Shown one piece after another: positions 10,217 to 19,084 of a stretch of 64,000 nucleotides of DNA. The stretch lies in NCBI GenBank assembly GCA_016713535.1, contig JADJOY010000016.1, forward strand, positions 1-64,000, written 5' to 3'. The notes beneath the pieces were generated by a model. That model was not told where the DNA came from and did no database searches. It saw only the letters and a list, made by a program, of their open reading frames with translations. The stretch is from JADJOY01 sp016713535 [NCBI: Deltaproteobacteria bacterium]. GTDB taxonomy: Bacteria; JADJOY01. The stretch's first letter is position 1; each line of letters opens with the position of its first letter. The position numbers were made by a program, and so were the translations under genes.

Positions 10217-10610
10217 ATGATCGGCCTCTGGTCCATCCACGCGAGCCCCTTCCTGATGCTGCTCGGCGTCGGCACCCTCGCCGTTCTCGGCGTGCCGATG
10301 CTGGTGAGCCCGCTCGGCTGGGCCCGCGCGCTCGGCTGGTGGATCCCTGAGGACACGCGGCTCGCGGTCTACTTCGGGCGCTGTCTCGCGAGCGTGGTGT
10401 GCATGTTGTGCTGGGGCGCCTTCCGCGCCGCGGCGCACCCCGCCGGAGCCCCCCCTCTTCTTCGACCTGCTGAGCGGCAGCTCGGCGCTCATGATCGCGG
10501 TCCACCTGAACGGCGCGCTGCGCCGGGCGCAGCCGCGCTCGGAGACCTACGAGATCGCCGCGTGGGTGGCGCTCTTCGTGGCGGCGATCCTGTTCCGGCC
10601 GGTGGCCTGA
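10217..10610 (+). CDS. Small membrane protein, frameshifted near its middle
   Basis: Reading from ATG 10217 gives two clear membrane spans (HASPFLMLLGVGTLAVLGVP and around RCLASVVCMLCWGAF), then loses frame. Dropping one C from the CCCC run at 10438-10441 gives AHPPEPPLFFDLLSGSSALM, another span, and IAAWVALFVAAILFRPVA ending at TGA 10610. The corrected protein is about 130 residues with four spans. It is divergent from the other small membrane gene at 10118. Family not recognised. The frameshift may be a sequencing error, since both halves keep good codon bias. Confidence 0.65.
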
Positions 10611-10623
10611 GGCCCAGAGGGGC

Positions 10624-10642
10624 GGTGCGCCAGAGGCGCGCC
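10624..10642 (-). repeat. Single hairpin of the window-wide family
   Basis: GGTGCGC-CAGAG-GCGCGCC with a CTCCAT flank. Read on the minus strand it is ATGGAGG followed by the stem and loop CTCTG. It lies between the convergent membrane-protein and LLM oxidoreductase genes in a 91-nt gap. Confidence 0.5.
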
Positions 10643-10701
10643 CTCCATACCGGGTCATCGAGCGATCCGTCGCGAACGACGGCGCGATCCCGGTCCCCGG
10701 C

Positions 10702-11577
10702 TCAGCGGCGAAACGGCGCGACGAACTGCTCGGCGAAGCGCTTGATGCCGTCGGCCTTCGCCTCGACCGGCTCGTCGGGCCCGACACCCGCGAACATCCA
10801 AGGAGCCGTGATGTAGTCGGTGACGCCGGCCTCCGCGAGGCGCTTCATGCCGTCGAGGTCGAAGACGTCGGTGCACGCCACCTGGATCTCGAACGCCTCG
10901 TTCTCGCGCCCGGCCTCGGTGCGCAACCGCTTCAGCTCGGCGATGTAGCCCTTGATCTCTTCCTCGGTGGCCATCGCCGCGCACCAGCCATCGCCGAGGC
11001 GCACCGCGCGCTTCATCGCTGGCGCCGAGTGGCCGCCGACGTAGATCGGCACGGGCCGCGTCGGCGCCGGGCTCATCTGCAGCCGGTCGAAGTCGTAGTG
11101 CTGGCCGTGGTACTCGACCATGCCGCCGCCGAGTACCAGCTTGAGGATCTCGATGGCCTCGTTGGCGCGCGCGCCGCGGGTCTTGTAGTCGGTGCCGCAC
11201 CACGCGAACTCCTCGGGGATCCAGCCGAGCCCGACTCCGAGCCCGACCCGATTCCCCGACAGCACCGCCGCCGAGCCCACGGTCTTCGCCACCAGCAAGG
11301 GGTTGCGGATCGCGAGCTTGAGCACGTGCGTGTAGAAGTGGATGCGCGTCGTGACCGCCGCCATCGCGGGGATCGCCACCCATGGCTCGAGCCAGGGCGT
11401 TTCCGCGTCCCAGAAGCGGCTGCCGTCGGCGGTGTACAGGTACTCGGCCGACACCTTCTCGGGGAAGAACACCGAGTCGGGCAGCGCGATCGAGTCGAGC
11501 CCCGCCTCGTCGGCCGCGCGCGCGAGCGGCAGGTACTGCTCGGGGGGGGTGAGCGCCAGCGCCATCGTGAACTTCAT
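10702..11577 (-). CDS. LLM class (F420-dependent type) flavin oxidoreductase
   Basis: A 291-residue TIM-barrel luciferase-like monooxygenase. Typical segments are ARAADEAGLDSIALPDSV (about 19-36), TTRIHFYTHVLKLAIRNP, VLSGNRVGLGVGLGWIPEEF and GRANEAIEIL-like RGARANEAIEILK, followed by RPVPIYVGGHSAPAMKRAVR. This subgroup commonly uses coenzyme F420 rather than FMN, but the cofactor is inferred. No F420 biosynthesis gene is in the window. Substrate unknown. The gene stands alone; GGAG lies 9 nt upstream of the ATG. Confidence 0.85.
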   Translation of the reverse strand: MKFTMALALTPPEQYLPLARAADEAGLDSIALPDSVFFPEKVSAEYLYTADGSRFWDAETPWLEPWVAIPAMAAVTTRIHFYTHVLKLAIRNPLLVAKTVGSAAVLSGNRVGLGVGLGWIPEEFAWCGTDYKTRGARANEAIEILKLVLGGGMVEYHGQHYDFDRLQMSPAPTRPVPIYVGGHSAPAMKRAVRLGDGWCAAMATEEEIKGYIAELKRLRTEAGRENEAFEIQVACTDVFDLDGMKRLAEAGVTDYITAPWMFAGVGPDEPVEAKADGIKRFAEQFVAPFRR

Positions 11578-11627
11578 CGGTCGGTCTCCGCTTCCACGGG
11601 GTTCTTGCGCGCGCCCGGCCGTCGGGC

Positions 11628-13799
11628 TCAACGCGACACGATGACGCGATCGCCGTCGCCGGTCGAGAACGCGTAGACCGCGCCCAGCGACAGGTCGACG
11701 AGCCACGCGTCCGCACCGTTCAGTCCGCCCACGATGTCGGCCGGAGCGTGGAAGCGCGGACCGAGGCCCATCCGCGCGTCCGCGACGATCGTGCGGTCGC
11801 CGCTGTCGAGGTCGACCGACACCACCGCGTCGATCCCGCCATCGGTGAGCAGCACCCGGGTACCGGCCGAGTCCACGAGCAGGCCGCGCGGGCCGGCCAG
11901 CGTCGGCCCGGTGCCGACACCGTCGGCCGACAGGGTCGTGCGATTGCCGGTGACCAGGTCCACGGCCAGCAGCGCGTCGAGGGTGGTGTCCGTGACCAGC
12001 AGCCGATCGTGCTGATCGTCGAGCGCCAGGTCGCCGCCCGCGCCGATCACGGGCCCGGTCCCACGATCCGCGTCCGAGACGACGACGCGGTCGCCGTTGA
12101 GGAGGTCGACGGCGAGGATGGCGTTGAGCCCGGAGTCGAGGACGAACACACGCCCTCCGGCCGGATCGAGGGCGAGCCGCACCGGGTTCGCGAACGACGG
12201 CCCGACACCGAGTGACGGGCTCGACAGCACGGTGCGATCGCCGCTCGCGAGCGCCACCGCGATCAGCGCCTCGAGACCCGAGTCGACCACCAGCGCGCGG
12301 TCCTTCGAGGCGTCCACGGCCGCGCCGCGCGGATCGACCAAGGCGACTCCGCCGCCCCGGCTCGCGCCCGACAGCACCTCGCGGGCGCCGGTGGCGGGGT
12401 CGACGCTCAGCACCGCCCCCGCACCGCCGTCCACCACCAGCGCGCGACCGTGCACCGCGTCGAGCGCGAGCGAGCGGAGCTGCTGGAACTCTGGCCCCGC
12501 CGCGACCTGCGGCGAGATCAACTCCGAGCGGGCGCCGCTCGTCGTGTCGATGGCGAGGGCGCCGGCACGAGCGCCGGACGGGACCACGACGCGGTGGCGC
12601 GCGGCGTCGAGGATCAGGTCCTCGGTCCCCTCGAGCGTGGTGCTCGAGTCCGCGCCGACACCCGAGATCACCGTGCGGTCGCCGCTGGTGAGATCCACGG
12701 CGACGAGCTGGTCGAGGGCGGAGATGTCGGCGACCAGGAGGCGGCCGGCGCCGGCATCGAGGGCGATGCCGGCCGGGAACCCGAAGGCCGGGCCTGCGCC
12801 GTGCGTGGCGTCGGAGAGGACCGCGCGATCCCCGCTCGCGGTGTCGACGACCACCACCGCCTGGAGCGTGCTGTCGGTGACGTAGATGCGTTCGTCGGCC
12901 GCGTCCACGACGAACCCGCGCGGCGCGCCGAAGGGCGTACCGGCGCCGACGGCCGGACCGCTCAGGACGTCGCGATCACCGTTGGCTGGGTTGATGGTCA
13001 CGATCGCCGCGGCGCCCGTGTCGAGGACCAGGACCTGTCCGGCGCTCGTGTCGAGAGCGATCGCGCTCGGCGCGAGCAGCGGCGTGCCCACGTCGGACGA
13101 CGGGCTCGAGAGGAGCCGCCGGCCACCGCCCGCGTCGATCACGAACACCGCCGGCCCGTCGGCGTTGGCGTCGAGCACCACCAGCTCACCCGAGCCCGCG
13201 GCCTGCACCAGGTCCACCGGCGTCACCAGCTCGGGGCCCGAACCGCGCATCACGCTCGACAGCTCGGCGCGCTGACCGGTGGCCGGATCGAAGCTGACCA
13301 CCGACTGCAAGCCCGCGTCCGCGAACAGCACCTGACCGTCCACGCCGAGCGTGCCGCCGCGCGGGTTCTCGAGCATGCCGGCGACCTCGATGCTCGCGGA
13401 GTCGGCGCCTGCGGCGACGTTGCCCGAGCCGTCGGTCGCTTCGACGGTGAGGGTGTTCGCGCCCAGCTCGAGGGGCACCTCCACGGTCCAATGAGCGAAG
13501 CCGTCGCCGGACGTCGCGGCGACTCCGTTCACCTTCACACCGGCGACCCCGGACGCGTCGTCGCTCGCGGTGCCGGAGACGCGGATCTGCGGCCGATCCG
13601 TGAAGCTCGCCGGCGGCGGGAAGTCGATGCTCGCGCGCGGCGCGACCTGATCGCCAGGCGGCGGGGGGGGCTCCTCCTCGACCGTCGAGTTGCCGCAGCC
13701 GAGCCCGACGGCGAGCGCCAGACCGGGCAGCCACCGCAACGCCTGGCGGGCCACCGGATTCGTCCTGCCGAATCGATTTTCGTCGCTCCACCGTGCCAT
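11628..13799 (-). CDS. Lipoprotein with Ig-like domain and about twelve beta-propeller repeats
   Basis: The 723-residue protein starts with a long signal region (GLALAVGLGCGN) ending in a lipobox-like LGC. A bacterial Ig-like domain follows (about 60-145: FTDRPQIRVSGTASDDASGV ... ANTLTVEATDGSGN). The rest is about twelve units of roughly 46 residues with the pattern GDRxVLS, then G-x-GP, then a hydrophobic LALD or VVD strand, as in NHL/YVTN propellers. It should be exposed at the cell envelope and bind something; no catalytic motif is seen. GGAGG is 7 nt before ATG 13799. It is divergent from the octaheme cytochrome with a 166-nt gap and may be co-regulated with it. Confidence 0.8.
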   Translation of the reverse strand: MARWSDENRFGRTNPVARQALRWLPGLALAVGLGCGNSTVEEEPPPPPGDQVAPRASIDFPPPASFTDRPQIRVSGTASDDASGVAGVKVNGVAATSGDGFAHWTVEVPLELGANTLTVEATDGSGNVAAGADSASIEVAGMLENPRGGTLGVDGQVLFADAGLQSVVSFDPATGQRAELSSVMRGSGPELVTPVDLVQAAGSGELVVLDANADGPAVFVIDAGGGRRLLSSPSSDVGTPLLAPSAIALDTSAGQVLVLDTGAAAIVTINPANGDRDVLSGPAVGAGTPFGAPRGFVVDAADERIYVTDSTLQAVVVVDTASGDRAVLSDATHGAGPAFGFPAGIALDAGAGRLLVADISALDQLVAVDLTSGDRTVISGVGADSSTTLEGTEDLILDAARHRVVVPSGARAGALAIDTTSGARSELISPQVAAGPEFQQLRSLALDAVHGRALVVDGGAGAVLSVDPATGAREVLSGASRGGGVALVDPRGAAVDASKDRALVVDSGLEALIAVALASGDRTVLSSPSLGVGPSFANPVRLALDPAGGRVFVLDSGLNAILAVDLLNGDRVVVSDADRGTGPVIGAGGDLALDDQHDRLLVTDTTLDALLAVDLVTGNRTTLSADGVGTGPTLAGPRGLLVDSAGTRVLLTDGGIDAVVSVDLDSGDRTIVADARMGLGPRFHAPADIVGGLNGADAWLVDLSLGAVYAFSTGDGDRVIVSR

Positions 13800-13965
13800 G
13801 GCTTGGGCCTCCGCGCTGGACTGTTTTCGGCGAGCAGTCTCCCCGATCGTCCCAGAAAGGCAAGGGAAGAGGCCCGGCTCGCCGCACCCGGCAACGTGCT
13901 TCGCAACGGATGTTGCGGTGGCGCGAGCGATCGCGGCTCGCAACCGAGCCTGCTACGATCCCTGG

Positions 13966-15900
13966 ATGGCGCGTCTTCGCCTCCCCGGCTCGCTCGCGGC
14001 GCGGATCGCGGTGGGCGCGCTGGCCGTCGTCGCGAGCGCCGCCGCGGCCGCTCCGCTGCTCTTCTCGAAGGACCTCGCGACGCCGTTTCGCCATCGCGAG
14101 GCGCCGTGGGCGCGGTCGGGCACGTGCGAGTCGTGCCACCCCGACCACTTCGCGTCGTGGCACCGCACGTTCCACCGCACCATGACCCAGGAGGCCACTC
14201 CCTCGTCGGTGCAGGGCGCCTTCGACGGCCAGGTCGTCCGCTACTTCGGGATCTCGGCGCGTCCCTACCAGAAGGATGGCCAGTTCTTCATCGACTACCT
14301 GACCACCGAGGGGGGCGTCTCGAAGACGCTCCACGTCACGCGCACGGTCGGCTCGCACCGCTACCAGCAGTACCTCGCCGACAACCCCGGCGACGGTTGC
14401 GACAACTACTACCGGATCCCGCTGGTCTGGCACATCGGCGAGAAGCGCTGGATCCACTTGAACGGCGCCTTCCTGAGCGACGACTCGAAGAACTACAACG
14501 CCTATCTCGCGCTGTGGAACCAGAACTGCATCTTCTGCCACAACACGAGCCCCCGCCCCGGCAGCCTCAACTACGACGAGCTGCAGGCGCGCGCGCGCCG
14601 CGGTGAGCGCGTGAGCTGGGAGTTCGACGGCAAGTACGAGTCGAAGGTCGCGGAGCTCGGCATCTCCTGCGAGAGCTGCCACGGCCCCGGCGGCGAGCAC
14701 ACGGCGCGCAACCGCAATCCGCTACGCCGCTACCTCCTCCACGTGACCGGGCGCGCCGATCCGACGATCGTGAACCCGGACCGCCTCGACAAGGAGCGCA
14801 GCGTCGACGTGTGCGGCCAGTGCCACGGCCAGCGCCTCGCCAACCCGCCGGGATCGATCCGCGACTGGATGCATACCGGCCCCGTCTACCGCGCCGGCGA
14901 GAAGCTCACCGACAGCGTGACGCCGATGCACGCCGAGACCCCCGGGCCGCCGTGGAACCCGGGGCTCGTGAAGAAGCGCTTCTGGGGCGACGGCACGCCC
15001 CGCCTCAGCGCCTACGAGTACCAGGGCATCCGCATGTCCGCCTGCTACGAGAAGGGCGCCCTGACCTGCACCTCGTGCCACACGATGCACGGCGGCGACG
15101 TCGCCGGGCAGATCGAGCCCGCGATGCGCACCAACGAGGCGTGCCGCTCGTGCCACGCGCGGATCGTCTCGGACGTGGCCGCGCACACCCACCACGACCC
15201 CGCGGGCTCGGGCTCGAGCTGCTACGAGTGCCACATGCCGCGCGCGGTCTACGGGATCCTCGCGATCCATCGCTCGCACCACATCGAGAACCCGGACCCG
15301 GCGCGCGACGCGGAGAGCGGCCGCCCGAACGCGTGCACCAACTGCCACCTCGATCGCTCCGCGGCGTGGGCGGCGGAGGCGACCCGCAAGTGGTGGGGCG
15401 AGAAGTACCGGCTTCCGGGCGGCCGCGCGGACGGCGGCCCGCTCGAGGCGCCGTCGCTGGTGAGCGAGCTGCTGGGCCGCGACCCCGTGCCGCGCGCGGT
15501 CGCGGCCAGGATGGCGGGGCGTCGCGACAGCCCGCTCAACGTCGAGGCGCGTGCCGCGTTCGTCGTGCCGCTGCTCCTCGAGGCGTTGCGCGACGACTAT
15601 CCGACGATCCGGTTCCTCGCGCGGCAGAGCTTGATCGACGTCGCCACCGAGGCGGGCGCCGCGCCGCTGGTCGAGAGCGCCCGCGCCTTCGACTACATCG
15701 CGGACCCGCCGGCGCGGACCGCGGCGCTCGCCACGATCGAGAGCCGCTGGACCGACTTCACGCGCGAGGGCGGCCGGGCCTTACCACCGCCGCCGGCCGG
15801 CACCTTCGTGGGACCGGATCACCAGCTCGACCGCGACGCCGCCGCCAGCGTGGTGGCGCTGCGACTCACCGCCTCGAAGGAGATCGACGTCGGCGAGTGA
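13966..15900 (+). CDS. Octaheme c-type cytochrome with C-terminal HEAT-like region
   Basis: The 644-residue protein has an N-terminal signal/anchor (residues 12-32) and eight CXXCH heme sites in order: CESCH (54-58), CIFCH, CESCH, CGQCH, CTSCH, CRSCH, CYECH and CTNCH. Extra His-rich stretches (HRTFHRT, HTHHDP, HRSHH) can supply distal ligands. The last 170 residues are helical and HEAT-like (ARAAFVVPLLLEALRDDYPT). It is an exported electron carrier or multiheme oxidoreductase. Similar cytochromes act in nitrogen and sulfur redox chemistry, but no substrate is identifiable. A small membrane protein follows 25 nt downstream. Confidence 0.88.
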   Translation: MARLRLPGSLAARIAVGALAVVASAAAAAPLLFSKDLATPFRHREAPWARSGTCESCHPDHFASWHRTFHRTMTQEATPSSVQGAFDGQVVRYFGISARPYQKDGQFFIDYLTTEGGVSKTLHVTRTVGSHRYQQYLADNPGDGCDNYYRIPLVWHIGEKRWIHLNGAFLSDDSKNYNAYLALWNQNCIFCHNTSPRPGSLNYDELQARARRGERVSWEFDGKYESKVAELGISCESCHGPGGEHTARNRNPLRRYLLHVTGRADPTIVNPDRLDKERSVDVCGQCHGQRLANPPGSIRDWMHTGPVYRAGEKLTDSVTPMHAETPGPPWNPGLVKKRFWGDGTPRLSAYEYQGIRMSACYEKGALTCTSCHTMHGGDVAGQIEPAMRTNEACRSCHARIVSDVAAHTHHDPAGSGSSCYECHMPRAVYGILAIHRSHHIENPDPARDAESGRPNACTNCHLDRSAAWAAEATRKWWGEKYRLPGGRADGGPLEAPSLVSELLGRDPVPRAVAARMAGRRDSPLNVEARAAFVVPLLLEALRDDYPTIRFLARQSLIDVATEAGAAPLVESARAFDYIADPPARTAALATIESRWTDFTREGGRALPPPPAGTFVGPDHQLDRDAAASVVALRLTASKEIDVGE

Positions 15901-15925
15901 TCGCCGGCGCGGGAGAGAGCGACGA

Positions 15926-16375
15926 ATGAGCAAGCCCAGCCGACCGTCCGAGCCGATGGACCCCGCGTGCCTCGCCTGCCTGCGGCTGGGCTGGACGATG
16001 ATCGCGGTCTTCCTCGTCGGCGGGCTGGTGCTCGAGTCGTTCCACTTCGTGAAGCTGCCCTTCTACGAGGACTCACGCCTGCGGCGCGAGCTGTGGACGC
16101 TGGCACACGCGCACGGGACCCTCCTCGGCGCGATCAACGTGATCTTCGCGCTCACCGCCGCCCGGCACATGAGCGAGGGCGCACGCCGCGCGCGCGCGGC
16201 GGCGCTGCTCCGGTTCGGCGCGCCGCTGGTGCCCGTGGGCTTCTTCCTGGGCGGCTTCGGCGCGGCGGAGGGTGACCCCTCGCTGTTCGTGGTGCTGGTG
16301 CCGATCGGGGGGGGCCTGTGCGCGGTCGCGGTCGCGATGCTCGCCCGCGATCTGCTGCGCCCGCGGACGGAGTGA
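15926..16375 (+). CDS. Four-span membrane protein paired with the octaheme cytochrome
   Basis: The 149-residue protein has hydrophobic segments near 20-42, 62-80, 92-112 and 118-138. A conserved-looking SFHFVKLPFYEDSRLRRELW then LAHAHGTLLGAIN contains three His that could bind metal or heme. GGGAGAG precedes ATG 15926 at good spacing, and the gene follows the cytochrome by 25 nt. A quinol-facing or anchoring partner for the cytochrome is a reasonable inference. No named family recognised. Confidence 0.7.
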   Translation: MSKPSRPSEPMDPACLACLRLGWTMIAVFLVGGLVLESFHFVKLPFYEDSRLRRELWTLAHAHGTLLGAINVIFALTAARHMSEGARRARAAALLRFGAPLVPVGFFLGGFGAAEGDPSLFVVLVPIGGGLCAVAVAMLARDLLRPRTE

Positions 16376-16420
16376 ATGGTGCGCCACCGGATCACGAGCC
16401 CACGCTCCGCACGATTTCCT

Positions 16421-16474
16421 TCGGGAGGCGGCCTCCCGGCGGTCCGCCGGACCCGGCCCGCCAGGAGGCGAGCC
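16421..16474 (-). repeat. Hairpin pair between convergent genes
   Basis: GGGAGGC-G-GCCTCCC-type palindrome (about 16421-16435) is followed by GGCCCGC-CAGGAG-GCGAGCC (16455-16474), with one mismatch and a CTCC flank. They lie in the 146-nt gap between the cytochrome partner and cobS, which converge. Terminator-like position, but no U-tract. Confidence 0.5.
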
Positions 16475-16521
16475 CTCCGAAACGGGAGCTGGGATCGCGG
16501 TTCGGTTCGCTGGGGTGTGGC

Positions 16522-17271
16522 TCACGCTCGCGCCGCGGCCACCAGCACGAACGCGACCTCGGCGAGCTCGAGGGCGGCGCCGTAGACGTCGCCGTTCAGC
16601 CCACCGAGTCGCCACTTCATCCACCCCGCCATCGCCAGCGCAGCCGCGAGCGCGGCGAGCGTCGGCGCGAGGAGGGTCGCGCCACCGAGCGCGGCCATCA
16701 CGAGCGCCGCGAACCACGCCGCTCCGGCGAGGTGCGAGCCCCGCGCGCGCTCGTGGAACGCGTGCGCGAGGCCTTCGCGGCGTGCCGCGGGGAAGAGCAC
16801 CACCAGCGCCACGACCGCGGCCCGCGACACCACCGGCATCGCGAGTACCGCCACGAGCTCGCCGCGCGCCACCAGCGCGCCCAGGGCGCTCGCCTTGGCG
16901 ATCAGCGCGAGCACCAGCGCCGCCGCGCCGTGGGCGCCGGTGCGCGGATCGTCGAGGATCGTGAGCATCCGCTCGCGCGAGCCGCGACCACCGCCGAGCG
17001 CGTCGAACACGTCCGCCAGGCCGTCGAGGTGGAGCCCGCCGGTGACGAGCGCGAGCACCGCCACCACCAGCACCCCGCGAGCTTCGGCGGGGAGCGCCGC
17101 CGGTAACACGCTCGCCACCACCGCGAGCAAGCCGCCGAGCGCGAGCCCCACCAGCGGGAAGCACACCAGGCTCCCCGCGAGGTCGTCGCCGTCCACCTCG
17201 CCCGCCTGCAGCGGGATCCGGGTGAGGAATGACACCGCGAGCGCGAAGCGCCGCCACGTGCGGGCGAGCAC
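16522..17271 (-). CDS. cobS: Cobalamin synthase (adenosylcobinamide-GDP ribazoletransferase)
   Basis: The 249-residue integral membrane enzyme joins adenosylcobinamide-GDP with alpha-ribazole (phosphate) to make adenosylcobalamin (phosphate). The hallmark VTGGLHLDGLADVFDALGGG and ERMLTILDDPRTGAHG (about 85-125) are present, with several hydrophobic spans, FLTRIPL near the N-terminus and RLGGLNGDVYGA near the C-terminus. The start is GTG at 17271, two nt after the cobT stop. It is the last gene of the corrinoid salvage strand. Nothing is missing relative to the family's usual 240-260 residues. Confidence 0.93.
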   Translation of the reverse strand: MLARTWRRFALAVSFLTRIPLQAGEVDGDDLAGSLVCFPLVGLALGGLLAVVASVLPAALPAEARGVLVVAVLALVTGGLHLDGLADVFDALGGGRGSRERMLTILDDPRTGAHGAAALVLALIAKASALGALVARGELVAVLAMPVVSRAAVVALVVLFPAARREGLAHAFHERARGSHLAGAAWFAALVMAALGGATLLAPTLAALAAALAMAGWMKWRLGGLNGDVYGAALELAEVAFVLVAAARA

Positions 17272-17273
17272 GG

Positions 17274-18368
17274 TCAGCGCCCGGTGTCGGCGACGCCGGC
17301 CGACTCGAACGTCGCCATGTCGTGAAGGATCGCGAGCGCGGCGTCGACGATCCCCATGGCGAGCGCGGCCCCCGTGCCCTCGCCGAGGCGCATGTCGAGA
17401 TCGAGGAGCGGGCGGAGCCCGAGCGCCTCGAGCGCCACCCGGTGCCCGACCTCCACGGAGCGGTGCGCCGCCACGAAGTAGCCCGCGGCGAGCGGCGCGA
17501 GACGCGCCGCCACCAGGCCCGCGGCGGTCGAGATGAAGCCGTCGAGGAGCACCGGCACACGCCGCGCGGCGGCGCCCAGCGCGACTCCCGCGAGGCCGGC
17601 GATCTCGTAGCCGCCGAGGCACGCGAGCACGCGCAGCGGATCGGCAGGGGCCGACCGCTCCGCGCCGAGCGCGAGGCCGTGGAGCGCGAGCGCGCGACGC
17701 ACCACGTCGACCTTGCGCAGCCAGCCCGCGTCGTCGATCCCCGTGCCGCGGCCGGTGATCGTGTCGGGTGCAGCGCCGGTGAACGCCGCCACCAGGGCCG
17801 TGGCGGAGGTGGTGTTGCCGATCCCCATCTCGCCCAGGCCGATCAGCCCGACGCCGTCGTCGACGAGCTCGTCCGCGACGCCGATCCCCACGGCGAGCGC
17901 GGCGAGCGCCCGCGCCTCGGTCATCGCGGGCTCTCGGACGAAGCTCTGGGTGCCGGCGCCGACCCGCTCCGCGCGCACACCGCAGGCCTCGGGCAGCGGC
18001 TCGAGCACACCCATGTCGATCACCACCAGCCGCGCACCGGCCTGGCGCGCGAGCACGTTGATCGCCGCGCCGCCGGCCGCGAAGTTGAGCAGCATCTGTC
18101 GCGTCACCTCGCTCGGGTAGGCGCTCACGCCCTCGGCGGCGACGCCGTGGTCGGCGCCCATCACCACCACCGCCTTGGTGGGTAACTGCGGCTTCGCCAC
18201 GCCTTGCATCGCGGCGAGCCTGCACGCGAGTCCCTCGAGCCGGCCCAGGCTGCCGCGCGGCTTGGTCTTGAAATCGAGCACGTGCTGCGTGACCGCCGCG
18301 ACCGATTCGTCGGGTGGCACGATCGCGGCTCGGGTCCGCTCGAGAAGCGTGGCGGGCACGTCGTTCAT
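17274..18368 (-). CDS. cobT: Nicotinate-nucleotide--dimethylbenzimidazole phosphoribosyltransferase
   Basis: The 364-residue enzyme activates the lower ligand base to alpha-ribazole phosphate. It shows KPRGSLGRLE (about 36-45), MGADHGVAAEGVSAYP, MLLNFAAGGAAINVLAR, GLGEMGIGNTTSATALV and the C-terminal LGEGTGAALAM, whose E330 matches the catalytic Glu of this family. Its ATG overlaps the cobU stop (ATGA) and cobS follows after 2 nt, so the three are tightly coupled. Together they convert cobinamide plus a base into cobalamin. Confidence 0.94.
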   Translation of the reverse strand: MNDVPATLLERTRAAIVPPDESVAAVTQHVLDFKTKPRGSLGRLEGLACRLAAMQGVAKPQLPTKAVVVMGADHGVAAEGVSAYPSEVTRQMLLNFAAGGAAINVLARQAGARLVVIDMGVLEPLPEACGVRAERVGAGTQSFVREPAMTEARALAALAVGIGVADELVDDGVGLIGLGEMGIGNTTSATALVAAFTGAAPDTITGRGTGIDDAGWLRKVDVVRRALALHGLALGAERSAPADPLRVLACLGGYEIAGLAGVALGAAARRVPVLLDGFISTAAGLVAARLAPLAAGYFVAAHRSVEVGHRVALEALGLRPLLDLDMRLGEGTGAALAMGIVDAALAILHDMATFESAGVADTGR

Positions 18369-18904
18369 GGAACCTCGCCGCCGGGAGCCGCGACGAGCTC
18401 GCTCGGCTTGAGCTTGAGCACCAGCCCGAGCGCCGCGAAGTAGACCTCGTCGGCGCACGCGGCGAGCTCCTGGTGTGCGCGCCCCGCGACGTCGCGGAAG
18501 AGCCGCCCGAGCGCGCTCTCCGGCACGATGCCCATACCCACCTCGTTGGTCACGAGCACCACGTGGAAGCGTCGCGTGGCGAGCACCTCGGCGAGCCGCG
18601 CCACCGCGGCGGCGATGACGGGCTCGTCGTCACCACGCAGCAGCAGGTTGGAGAGCCAGAGCGTCAGGCAGTCGATCAGCACCACATCGACGTCGGTCAG
18701 CGCCGCGAGCCGCTCGGGCACCGCGAGCGGCTCCTCGATGGTCGCGAACTCGGCCGCGCGCTCCGCCTGGTGACGAGCGATGCGATCACGCATCTCGTCG
18801 TCGAAGGGCTGCGCCGTGGCCACGAACACGCGGCGCGCGCCGAGTCCCATCGCCCGCCGCAGCGCGAAGGCGCTCTTCCCCGAGCGGACGCCGCCGCCGA
18901 CCAA
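18365..18904 (-). CDS. cobU: Bifunctional adenosylcobinamide kinase/adenosylcobinamide-phosphate guanylyltransferase
   Basis: The P-loop GGGVRSGKS sits at the very N-terminus, as in CobU. RIARHQAERAAEFATIEEP carries the His used for guanylylation in known CobU. VVLIDCLTLWLSNLLL and VTNEVGMGIVPESALGRLFR are standard. It phosphorylates cobinamide and adds GMP. The start is a problem: no ATG or GTG lies just upstream in frame. TTG 18904 would begin MVGGGVRSGKS and trims the first strand; the next in-frame start is GTG 19075, inside repeat DNA. A GTG at 18942 is out of frame. The repeat at 18961 or a small indel may have damaged the original start. Confidence 0.87.
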   Translation of the reverse strand: MVGGGVRSGKSAFALRRAMGLGARRVFVATAQPFDDEMRDRIARHQAERAAEFATIEEPLAVPERLAALTDVDVVLIDCLTLWLSNLLLRGDDEPVIAAAVARLAEVLATRRFHVVLVTNEVGMGIVPESALGRLFRDVAGRAHQELAACADEVYFAALGLVLKLKPSELVAAPGGEVP

Positions 18905-18960
18905 GACAACCCTGTGAAGCGCTCGGTCCGGGGCGCCCTCACCAGCCCACGTGAAGCCGG

Positions 18961-19023
18961 CGACGGGGGCTGGAACCCCCGTCGCTACGGCGTTGTTCGT
19001 AGCGCGGGGGCTCCGTCCCCCGC
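18961..19023. repeat. Inverted pair of hairpins between propeller lipoprotein and cobU
   Basis: CGACGGGGG-CTGGAA-CCCCCGTCG (18961-18984) and GCGGGGG-CTCCGT-CCCCCGC (19004-19023) are joined by CGCTACG ... CGTAGCG. On opposite strands both read GTAGCG, then the G-rich arm, then a TTCCAG or CTCCGT loop. A close copy of the second lies at 41331-41352. The element fills the only sizeable gap (about 180 nt) in the receptor-to-cobS gene series and sits against the cobU start. Confidence 0.65.
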
Positions 19024-19084
19024 GAAGACCGGGGGCGCGCCGATGCCTTCGCAGCCCCTTTGCTGCGGGCCGCACGGCGCTCCG

